NCBI GenBank assembly: GCA_009602735.1
Contig: WELA01013696.1
Location: forward strand, 207,094-271,093
Reading direction: 5' to 3'
Length of the DNA stretch: 64,000 nucleotides
Source: Mesotaenium endlicherianum
Lineage: Eukaryota; Streptophyta; Zygnematophyceae; Zygnematales; Mesotaeniaceae
The translations under genes were made by a program, and so were the position numbers. The notes below the pieces were generated by a model. The model was not told the DNA's origin, made no database searches, and saw nothing but the letters and a program-made list of their open reading frames with translations. Every line of letters begins with the position of its first letter. The stretch's first letter is position 1. This document shows, piece after piece, positions 36,921 through 46,571 of the stretch.

Positions 36921-39900
36921 TCATCCCCCTTCTCAAGATGCGACGTCCTCGACGCATTCTGCAGATAACGTCTCAACTTACTCTTACAATGAGTCAAGTT
37001 GGCCTCTGGCTCCCAAGTGTTGTCGTCCGCATGGTAGCCTTTCCACTTGACCAGATACTCTTGGACAACTCGTTGACCTCGCTTGACTCGTCGATCGCCG
37101 ACAATCGCCTCCACTTCATACTCCAATACATCATCGATCTCGACCGGTGGTGGCGGTGTAGGTAGTCGTCCTGGATGTCCTTCATTCGGGTCAACGTATG
37201 GCCGCAGACAACTGACATGGAACACATCATGGATACGCCAGCCTGAAGGAAGTTCCAACTTGTAGGCCACTAGATTCACCTGCTTGAGCACCACAAAGGG
37301 ACCTGTAAACCGTGCCCGCAGTTTCCTCTTGCCTGTGAAAGGTAGGTTCTCTGTGGACAAGAGTACTTTGTCGCCCACATGGAATGTCACTTCCCTCCTG
37401 TGCTTGTTAGCATGCTTGACCTGCTCTTCCTGTGCCTTCCGAATACACGTCTTCGCCATATCCCAAGTCTTGGCCATCTGCTCCATAAAAGCTTGTGTAG
37501 TAGGAATTTGAGTCTCCTTGGCCTTCTCCAACAAGATGTTCCCTAGATGATATACTTCTCGCCTATAAACCATAGCGAATGGTGACTGCTTGGTGGATCC
37601 CTGCATGCTGTTGTTGTAGGCAAACTCCAATCCTGGCAGCTTCTTGTCCCACTCTGAAGGGTCCTCCATAGTGAAACTCCTGAGCACCTCTTGCAGAGTT
37701 CTGTTGAGCCTCTCACTCTGCCCATCTGTCTGAGGGTGATAGGAAGTGCTCATACTCAGCTTGGTCCCCATCAAAGTAAACAATGACCGCCAAAAGTTGC
37801 TAGTGAACCTTGGATCCCGATCTGAAACGATCACCTTCGGCAACCTTTGTAGCCTGAAAATATGATCAAAGAATAGCCGTGCCACATCCGCTGCCGTAGA
37901 AGTCTCCTTCATGAAAATGAAGTGAGCCATCTTGCTGAGTCTGTCAGACACAACCCATACTGCATCGTGCCCTTGATCACTGACTGGTAAAGATGTGATG
38001 AAGTCCGTAGCAATCTGCTCCCAGGGATACTCTGGAATAGGCAGGGGCTGCAATGTACCTCCCTTCTTTTGATTCAATGTCTTGTTTCTCTAGCACGCAT
38101 CGCAACTCCTGATCCACTCCTCGATGTCTTTGTCCATATTTCTCCAGTAGTATTCCCGCTTCAGCACGCTTGCCGTCTTCTTGTTTCCAAAGTGTCCAGC
38201 ATATAAGCAGTCATGATGCTCCGCAAGCAGTAAGTCTCGTAGCTCCTTGATGTCAGGTACCACCACTCTGTTGGAATCACCACAATACCATATGCCGTCC
38301 TTCTTCTGCATACTCGCGTTGAACTCCGCTGCTCCACCATCAGCAAACTGTGGGTCCTCCTCATAACCTCTTTGAAGCTTCTCCTTGAAGTCCACATTCT
38401 CCTTGATGACTGAGACAGCTGCAAGGTCACACCTTCTGGATAAAGCATCTGCAGGGTTGATCTTCCTAGGTAAGTACTCAATCTTGTGGTCGAATTGTTG
38501 CAGAAATTCCATCCACCTTGCCTGTCTTGGTGTCAACGTTGGTTGCGTCATAAACTTCTCCAAGCTCTTGTGGTCGGTCTTGATGAACACCTTCCGGCCC
38601 TCCACATAACATCGCCAAATCCTCAAAGCCTGGATTATAGCCAACATCTCCCGCTCGTGTGCTGCATAGTTTTGCTCAGCAGGACTCAACTTTCTGCTCT
38701 CATATGCCACAGGCTGCAATCCTTTGCCCTGGTCCTGGAGAAGAATGGCTCCCACTGCAAAGTTTGATGCGTCCGTGATGATGGTGAAAGGAAGCTCTGG
38801 ATTGGCAATTGCCAACACAGGTGCCTGTGTTAACAACTCTTTAATCTTCTCGAAGGCTTGCTGCTCCTTGTCACCCCATAGCCACTTCTCCTGCTTCTTC
38901 AACATGTCCGTGAGCGGTGCACACACCTTGGCAAATCCTTCAATGAAACGTCGGTAATAATTTGCCATGCCGAGGAAACTCCTAAGTTAATGAATATCAG
39001 CAGGCACCGGCCAATCTCTGACTGCTTGCACCTTCTTCTGCTCCACCTTGACTCCTTCAGCTCCCACTACATGTCCAAGAAACTCGACCTCCTTGANTAC
39101 TTCATTGAGACAGAGGTCGCACTTGCTCATCTTCCCATACAGCTTTTTGATCTTTCAAGACCTCCAACACCTTCCTCAGATGCTCCACATGCTCTTCCAA
39201 GGTCTTTGAATAGATCAGGATGTCGTCCAAAAATACCACCACAAACTGGTCCAAGTAGGGTCTGAAGATACTATTCATGAGTCCCATGAATGTAGCAGGT
39301 GCATTAGTCAATCCAAAAGGCATGACTGTGAACTCGAACAAACCATAGCGAGTTCTGAAAGCAGTCTTCTGAACGTCTCCTTCCGCAATCCGTACCTGGT
39401 GATAGCCACTCCTCAAATCGATCTTCGAGAAATACTTCGCCCCGACAAGCCTGTCAATCAACTCGTCCACTCGTGGAAGTGGGTACCTGTTCTTGATGGT
39501 GACCTTGTTGAGTGCCCGGTAGTCGACACACATCCTCATAGTCCCATCCTTCTTCTTCACAAATAAGACTGGCGCTGCAAATGGAGACTCGCTGGGTCGG
39601 ATGAATCCCTTCTCCAATAACTCCGTCAGTTGCTTCTTTAACTCATCCAACTCCGCAAACGATTGTCGATAGGCGGGTCTCACTGGTGGCTTGCTCCCTG
39701 GTTCCAACTCAATCTTGTGCTCCATAGCTCTCTGTGGAGGTAATCCTGCAGGTAGCTCCTCAGGAAATACGCACTTGAACTCCTCCAACAGCGCCTTAAT
39801 TTGGGCAGGCATCTCAGCAGGCTTCTTCTCTTGAGCAGTTGGGCTCTGCTCCTTCTGAGCAAGGGGATCAGACACCACTACTTGCTCCTCCGGCGATGTA

Positions 39901-40604
39901 CATTCGCCCAGGCTGTTAGGATTCACGCTTGCTCCATCTGATGACCTGGCCAGGGCCACCGAAACAAGGTACATCTCCTTCACCTGATTCGCTCTGCATA
40001 GCTTCTTAACTTGCAGGCTCGACAGAAGACAGTTACTTGTGGTCGTATCTACCTCCACCTGTTTCGCTGTCTCCATTCGACCATCACGCCCTTGGAATTT
40101 CACTTGTCCTGTGCTCCAGTGCACTTGAAGGTTGGCTTTTCTTAGCCATGGTCGGCCCAATATCATCTCATGGTGACCTAACTCTGCCTGCTCCATAACT
40201 TCAATACTCTGGTGCCCCGCTACTTCCACGTGAATAGCTTCCGTAGGTGCACCACACTTGAGTCTCTGCCCATTTGCCAAAATTGCCTCCTTAGGCTCAT
40301 AATGCTTCTGCACAGGGACTCGCCACTCTTTCACCAGCTTCTTGTGCACAAAGTTTGCACTTGCGCCACTGTCGACCATACACTTCGCATTGTTGCCGTC
40401 GACCACTCCTTCCACGATGATAGGCTTGTCAACGTCTCGTCCTTTGCTTCTCGGCAGGCTCCTGGGGATAACCTCCTTGTGAGTTCTCGTCTTCACGCCA
40501 GTAGACACCCCAGAACGACTTACTGGCGTCCTCTTTTTTCCTGCTGTTGAGGTTGCTTCGCCTTCACATGACAGTCTCGAGCCAGATGTCCAAGCTAGCC
40601 GCAA
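36908..40604 (-). pseudogene. Element D pol: protease, RT, RNase H, integrase, chromodomain
   Basis: In order: protease ([13 protein letters not shown]), RT (40604-39102; [11 protein letters not shown]), RNase H (38968-38090; [13 protein letters not shown]), integrase (38077 on; ATDFITSLPV, VSDRDPRF, HPQTDGQSERLN) and a chromodomain (EYLVKWKGYHADDNTWEP) near the end. Breaks are few: a one-base gain in an A run near 39150 that shifts frame after the RT catalytic site, TAA at 38987-38989, and TAG at 38090-38092 within the integrase zinc region (CDAC stop RNK, where CAG would fit). One undetermined base is at 39097. It is a recent chromovirus, inactive as sequenced or marred by assembly errors. 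Confidence 0.93.
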
Positions 40605-41551
40605 CTATAGCAGGGTCCTCTCGGCTTGAAATTCTGGTGCTTGAGATGGTACTGCTCAAGTCCCAACTCCATGGATACTGGACCTTGAACATTCGTGCTT
40701 AGCGCTTGAGATCCAAAGTGTCGATATCCTCCAAAGTTGTGGCTGCCCCACCGCCTCTGACTATACTCCACAGCGTCGACTCTTGTTGCCAATGCCATCA
40801 TTTCCCCAAGACTGGTAGGGTCCTTGAGCGCCACTTCCTTGGCCACAGTTGGCTTGAGTCCCCTCTTGAACTTGTCCATCATCTCTGACTTGTGCATGGA
40901 TGGGCATTGAAGCACCAGCTCGTTGAAGCGCGAAACATACTCCTGAACGCTTCCTCGCTGACGAAGGCGCACCAATAGATCTCGAGCGGTAGCCTCGGGT
41001 GCAATAGGTTGAAATTGCCTCTTCAAGCCTTCAAATAGCTGATCAACAGTAGCAGGAACTCCAGACAGCTGCTCTTCTCGTTCATACCAAGCTCCAGCAC
41101 TCTTCTGCAGCAAGGTTATGACAAAGGCGACTTGCCTGTCGGGCGTAAGCGCAGAATACTCCAAAAACTTCTTCACTCCAAAAATCCACTGGTGAACAGG
41201 CGGCGATCCACGCTCTCCAGTATAAACTTCAGGCTTAGGCGCACGCACTTCTGATGCGGGTGGAATAACTGGTTGCACCACTGGGTTGACATGAATCGGT
41301 GGCACAACAGGTGCAGGTGCCGAACTCGTCGAAGCGGCGTTCTCCATAACAACTCGCACCATTCTCTCCACCTCCGCGCGCATATTTTGTTGAAACTGGG
41401 TGTAGACTTCTCCTCCAATTGCATTTGCAATTTGCCTTAGCATCGCCTGCATCTCTTGTTGCTCTCTGGTCATTGTTGGTGCTGCCTGCTGCCCCGCGCG
41501 CTCAACATGCTCGACATGTTCGCCTCCTCCAACTGCCGACTGCGACTCCAT
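40595..41551 (-). CDS. Element D gag
   Basis: 318 codons from [20 protein letters not shown] retrotransposon-gag capsid core is visible ([34 protein letters not shown]). The frame ends at TAG (40595-40597) inside the zinc knuckle: CYSCG, stop, then LGHLARDC in the same frame. If the TAG is decoded or is a mutated CAG, a full CX2CX4HX4C knuckle results and the frame continues to about 40536. The pol frame overlaps in -1, with a six-T run (40534-40539; A6 in the mRNA) in the overlap. Confidence 0.85.
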   Translation of the reverse strand: MESQSAVGGGEHVEHVERAGQQAAPTMTREQQEMQAMLRQIANAIGGEVYTQFQQNMRAEVERMVRVVMENAASTSSAPAPVVPPIHVNPVVQPVIPPASEVRAPKPEVYTGERGSPPVHQWIFGVKKFLEYSALTPDRQVAFVITLLQKSAGAWYEREEQLSGVPATVDQLFEGLKRQFQPIAPEATARDLLVRLRQRGSVQEYVSRFNELVLQCPSMHKSEMMDKFKRGLKPTVAKEVALKDPTSLGEMMALATRVDAVEYSQRRWGSHNFGGYRHFGSQALSTNVQGPVSMELGLEQYHLKHQNFKPRGPCYSCG

Positions 41552-41588
41552 AATATAATATGCAAACTAGCCCAGCTTCGATACCAGA

Positions 41589-42332
41589 TGCAAGGGGCAA
41601 AGTGCCCTAGTGGAAGCGTAGTGACTCACGAGGAAAGGAACTAGTTGCCATCATACTAGAGAGTGCAGCGGCATATCACTAACAAAGCTTAGGAAAAATA
41701 CTCAACATTCTGAGTAGCAAGAAACTGCTCATAAATGATGTAGGATGAAAGGCCTTGTCATTACAAACCCGTAGAAATTTACAGAAGTGAAAACTGATAA
41801 GAACCAAAGAAGTTATGTCTATTTATAATTTTCTGCCTAAGTGCTCCTCCCTAGGAGGAAGCTACGGGTTTTCCTAAGTGTTCGTCAAATCGTCCCTTCC
41901 GAAATATTCGTGAGTAAGCCAGATCAGTCTAATCTGACGTGTCGGGTCGAATTGACGTCCACATACATGCATCGACATTACTAGAATATTCTATCTTTGA
42001 CGCGCTAGGCTAAACCGAAACTTCTAGGTAAATCGACCTAGTCGGCACTCCGCGTCAGCCGAACTTACGTGAAGGTTCGAGTTCATTCTAACGGGCCAGA
42101 TCGCTCGACGCTGTCGGTCAATCCGATGGTCGCGCTCACCGCGAATTAAGGACAGTCGTCAACCGACCTCAAAACTAATTAAACTTCGGAAATCCATAAC
42201 TCTCTCAATACTTGACCAAATTCGATGAACTTTATATCCAAATGACCACAAAAATGCACTGTAAACTATTATACAATCAAAACATACTTTCATGAAACTC
42301 AAAAATGCACTTTATAAATCTATGACCTTACA
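41589..42332 (-). repeat. 5' LTR of element D
   Basis: 744 bp, plus-strand ends TGCAAGGGGC and GACCTTACA, followed by the TSD gtgat. Confidence 0.95.
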
Positions 42333-43770
42333 GTGATTCACCTTGGTCAGCCTCAGCTGCGTCCCTTTCAACACCATATTCTTCTTGTCGTTGATGCGCT
42401 TCCCTGATAGCTCTCTGATCAGAGGTTGGTACCACATGGACTCCAATCGTTACTGGTCTCGGCCTGGGCATAGGCTTGTCAGAGAATGTCATCTGCTGCC
42501 AAGTCATAATCATTTCCACCAACCACGTCATGGAGTGATGCCCAATTATATTGCCAAATATCTTCCCAGCGTCGTCCTGTCCCACCATCGCAATAATATC
42601 TTGTGGAATGGAGTTGGGTACTCCCAGGCACCTTTCCTTCTCTTCAGCTGTTGGCTCTCTCCACTGAGCTTCTCTGTCGTGCGTATTCTTGACCATTCTT
42701 GGTCCTCCATTCACGAATGCGCGTGATCCCGGGTATGCCGTGAAGGTGGGCAGCACCACCCTTGGTCGGCCTGGCTCGTTGACGACGTACTGTGGGTAGG
42801 AATCCCTCCTGATCACTGGTTTGGTTTCCACCATCAATGCTTCTCCTACAGATACTGCTGTTGGTGAGCGCCGCGCAATCTCCTCCATCTCCCTCAAGAT
42901 TTCAATGGACATGCCGTTGGTCGAGAATAGTCTGGCTCGGTGTGAGAGTCCTCCGTGCCTGGCGTCATTGATCAATACATGATGACCCAGGGTGGAGTCA
43001 AAGACCAGCCATGGATCTCCTGGCTTCATCTGGTTGTAATCCATCCCTGGATGTACATTCTCAATCACAAACACTGGTGGGTACAGATGCTGGCGTTCCC
43101 GCAGCACACTGATGATTTTCACCATCCATCCCCAATGTTGTGCTCGCGGGTTATTGAATCCCCTCCTGTTCCCAGCTTGCGAGAAAGGTTGGCAAGGGAA
43201 TCCTGCAAAGATCCAGTCAATCCTATAACCATACAGGTCCTCAGACTTCACATCGAGAATGTTTCCTCCAGCAGGACGCACCAAACTGGTAGGCACCAAC
43301 GCCTTGAAATGATACGTTTGCCGCATCTGACTCATGACCTCTCTAAATGCTGTGAAAGCACTCTCATCATTGTCCACATACAGCACTTTGGATACCTGGA
43401 TACCTCGCTGAATCAGTGAGATGGTTCTAGAACAAAGTCCGACGAACAATTCCAGCACTACTACTCCTCTCCTGCGAAAAGGATCTTTCATCCTCACAAT
43501 GCCTTGCGGCAGCGGGTCTATTCCAGGCATCAAATTGGCAGCAGACTTAACTGGATAAGGAACTGGCAGCAGCTCTTGCGGGCCACGGTCCCTGTTACTC
43601 ACAGCTTCCAATTGCTCCATAATCCGAGGTTGCCAAACCAAGGGAGTCGGCATGTTGACGCTGGTGTAGCCCTCCTCTTCGCGTTGCATGATGAGGTCGT
43701 AAAGGTCTGGATATCGATCATTCACACAACAGTCCAGGAGTCCGTAGTTCGCCTCTCCCAAGCAAACCAT
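42333..43770 (-). CDS. Cytosine-C5 DNA methyltransferase domain of element E
   Basis: 479 codons from M at 43770 to the D insertion. The key motifs are present: I (ELFVGLC, residues 107-113, AdoMet binding), II (YVDND, 131-135), IV (GFPCQPFSQAG, 190-200, catalytic Cys193), VI (ENV, 237-239), VIII (HRARLF, 277-282), IX-like (REPTAEEKERCLG, 371-383) and X (GKIFGNIIGHHSM, 402-414). The region between VIII and IX would hold the target-recognition part. The HRAR motif resembles the DNMT3/DRM group more than DNMT1, but I cannot settle the subfamily. It transfers a methyl group to cytosine-C5 in DNA. It lies between retropepsin and RT, in frame with both neighbours apart from a TGA at about 43785, where CGA (Arg) would fit. 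The last codon before the D LTR continues in frame at 36176. Confidence 0.93.
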
Positions 43771-43785
43771 TTTTACAGGAATTTC

Positions 43786-44628
43786 TCATGTCGGCTGCCG
43801 ATCTGTCGACTGGTAAGTCGCCCTCTGCTTCTGCAGCTCAATGACCATACCCAGGGGAATCAGAGCTTCTGTCCCCAAGAGAACATCATAGTTCTCTGCC
43901 TCTGTCACCGTGCATTCTATGAGCAGTGACGCCTCCTCAGGTTTCCCCAAGTTTACTTTGATTTTCACAGGCTTGCGGGTAATTCCAAAAGACTTTGAAA
44001 TCTGCCCAGATGCAATCCTCAACTGAAAAGGACTTTCTTTCAGGTCCCTTGCCGTCAATCCCAGAGCTTTCACAGCTTGCTTTCCCAGGATTACTGGCTG
44101 TGCGCCAGTGTCCAATAGGATATTGGGAGCGGCCCAGTCGTTGAACGTCAAAACTCTATCCCAGTTCTGCACTCTCACAGTGCTGAAGTTAGTAGGCAGC
44201 GAAGCGCTGTTCGCGCCTTCCTCAGCTATGTCCAGCTGTTGTCCGGCTTCTTCAACCGTGAAAGGATACGTAAGACGCAGATCAGCGAGTGAGACACAAG
44301 GAATGTGCTGAATCCGGTGTTCCACCAGAGCCTTCAGCTTCTCCGACAAAAAACTAAATGTCTTGCGTGGCTCAGGCTTGGCTTGTCGTAGCTGCGCAAT
44401 CTCGTTCTCATTGAGACTGATCCAAAAGGTCTGAGGAAGCTTCCCAGCATTCCTTGGAACCAGACGGTCATGATCTGCGCGTTCCGCAGCCGTTGCAACC
44501 ACGGCCTTCTCAGGCGTCAGCTTCTCGCCTTTGCAGACGGTCTTTTCGGCTACATCTGCATCATAATAAACATTAGGCACATTTAGTCTTGCAAATTGAG
44601 CTTCCAACTCTGCAATCTCTGCACTCAT
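43786..44628 (-). pseudogene. Element E retropepsin region
   Basis: About 280 codons in the same frame as the methyltransferase. The aspartic protease site is ILLDTGAQPVILG, followed by the hydrophobic strand YDVLLGTEALIPLGM typical of retropepsins. The preceding 150 residues (Lys/Glu-rich, EIAELEAQFARLNV) link it to the gag knuckles. TGA at about 43785 ends it directly before the methyltransferase and looks like a CpG-decay stop. Confidence 0.85.
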
Positions 44629-44760
44629 AGCATCATACTTTTGGTTACCCTTCCGGTTACCAGAGTTATCTTTCTCCCTTTTCTTACCCTTATCTGCCTC
44701 TTTCGTGGCAGCAATAGCCCATGGTGGCTTCAGATTTGGGTTCTTGGACCAACACTCATC

Positions 44761-45732
44761 TTATGAGTGTCCCTTTTTGCTGCAATGTGGGCATACCTGC
44801 GCCTTGCTAGCAGACAATTGCTTAGCATCCGAGTACGGACAATCTCTCTTCTGATGTCCCAATTTCCCGCAATTCCAACAGCCCTCTACTGTCTCAGCAG
44901 TGTTGGCGTGCTTAGCAAACCTATTGAAAGACCCGCTCTTCTTCTTAAACTGAAAATTAGAGCTATTGGCCTTAGGCTGAAAGGATTCCTCCCTTCTCTC
45001 AGGAGCCATAAGCGTCCCGGAAGCCTCCTTGTACCAGACTTTACCTTCCTCGACATTGCGTGCTATTTCAGCGGCCTCGTCGATGTTCCAGTCGATTCCG
45101 CGTTTTGCAGATAGGTGCGGCCTGACCTCCCGATCTGTGTTTTTACCCAGACACAATAAGAATTTGTCAACCACAATCCTAGGCTCATAGATTCTTGCCT
45201 TCTTGGCAAGGTCTACCAATCTGGATTTGACCTCCATCACTGTCTTGTTCTTCTGACGCACAAAATGCACATAACGATGCACCTTAAGACTGCGATCCTC
45301 TGGGAATTTTGCTTCAAGCAACTTAAAGAAACGTTGCAGACAGTGCTCAGAGTCTAACTGGTCATCCCCAGCCTCCATATCCCTACCGCAACTAGCCAAC
45401 GCTTGCGCATGGCTTGCTTCCGTGGTGGCACTATCACCATGCTGCCCTGTAAAAGGTGCAGCCCTACGCGTTACTCGTTCCTGAGCATTAGCAATCTTTT
45501 CAAACAATTCTGCACACTTTTACGCAGTTCTGCGACAGACCCAGCATCATCATCTCCAGTAGCCGCTCGTTGCTGACCCTCGGTGAGTTGCCTCATGGCA
45601 TCTGTTAATTCTTGTGTTAGTGCAGCTAAGTCTACGCTTTCAACAGGTGCAACAGGTATCGCTCTTCCTGATGACAAAGCTGACAAGCGGGCTTTCGCAG
45701 CCTCTTTCTGGATTTTTAAATCCCTCGCCTTC
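44761..45732 (-). pseudogene. Element E gag, C-terminal part with zinc knuckles
   Basis: Two frames (45732-45471 and 45507-44761) joined by a frameshift near 45510. It contains a helical region (LTQELTDAMRQLTEG), a capsid-like segment (VHFVRQKNKTVMEVKSRL), a first zinc knuckle CWNCGKLGHQKRDC, and a second CPHCSKKGH whose last Cys lies beyond a TAA stop (about 44761). The 5' part of this gag is at 54565-55263, on the other side of R1 copy C. Confidence 0.85.
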
Positions 45733-45737
45733 TTTTG

Positions 45738-46458
45738 TGAAATGAATCGACTTACCAAATAGGCGATTAACAATTAATAAAGATCTTTTATATCAGCAAG
45801 TAATCTTTATGGTACTTTCCGTTAACTGGTTAAACGGCGAAGGACAATACACTAGCAGTGAATAATACTCGTCAGTCAAATGAGAGTAAACTAGCATCAA
45901 TAATGCAAATCAGTAAACTCATACATTAGCAAGGTTAGAAGACAGTGCGTATCAATGGCTTCTCGCCTTGGATTCAGATCTCTCTCTGTAAGCTATACAA
46001 GAGAGTTGGCCTCGTTTCCGAATGCCGAACTCGAGAGCAATGCCTAGCATATGTACATGGAATGAGTTTACTGTTCAACGGTCAGTGCGATGGCACCGCC
46101 TACCCGGGAGTTAACCACGTTGGTAGGACCTCGGTTAACCAAATCCACCGCCATCTCCCATCATCCCGAATAGCCATCCATCATAGGGATGTCATCTGGC
46201 TATTCATCTAGCATATCGCACTTAGATGCATATCAAGGCAGTTCGCTGCTACCGAGTACGGAAGTCAGCTGGCTGTCAAAGAATGGGTCAGCAAGCTGAC
46301 TTATATGGACTTCAGCCTGCTGCTTTCGGCTGAGTCATTAAACTGATAATTATGTAAAGTCCAGCAGACTGACTATTAACTAAAGTTCAGCAGGCTGAAC
46401 TTAATTAACTATTATATTTAAATGAATATTATATCCACTAATATACTGATTCATTACA
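45738..46458 (-). repeat. 3' LTR of R1 copy C
   Basis: 721 bp. It is about 25 bp shorter than the 5' LTR because it has one fewer copy of the 27-bp unit around CAGACTGACTA. The hairpin and PPT (46459-46493) follow on its right. Confidence 0.95.
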
Positions 46459-46493
46459 ATCCCTCCAACTTAACTTGTTGTCGCCTCGACAAC
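46459..46493 (-). promoter_or_regulatory. Polypurine tract and stem-loop of R1 copy C
   Basis: Minus strand: hairpin GTTGTCG AGG CGACAAC (46477-46493), then AAGTTGGAGGGAT, then the LTR. Confidence 0.8.
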
Positions 46494-46571
46494 ATTAAAC
46501 TGCAGAAATTTTAAATAAGGGAACTGAACCTGACCAGCCTCCCTTACTGACTGCCTCTTCAGCGTGTCACC

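Larger units (their letters stand above)
36177..42332 (-). mobile_element. Element D: Ty3/gypsy chromovirus, complete ends
   Basis: 6156 bp with 744-bp LTRs (3' 36177-36920, 5' 41589-42332) that differ at roughly 20-25 positions by eye. It is flanked by a perfect TSD, gtgat (36172-36176 and 42333-42337). The PBS is TGGTATCGAAGC (minus, 41575-41586) and the PPT is GAGAAGGGGGA just right of the 3' LTR. It is inserted in the coding region of element E, with the methyltransferase on one side and the linker on the other. The few LTR differences make it a fairly young insertion. Confidence 0.96.

Noticed and set aside
45945-46211. 88-codon frame MRINGFSPWIQ... antisense in R1 LTRs, repeated at 54020-54286 and 13930-14196 (117 codons at 8880-9233)
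   Set aside because: It recurs because the LTR is repeated; it has no known domain and is interrupted in other LTR copies (18160-18879, 24395-25114).
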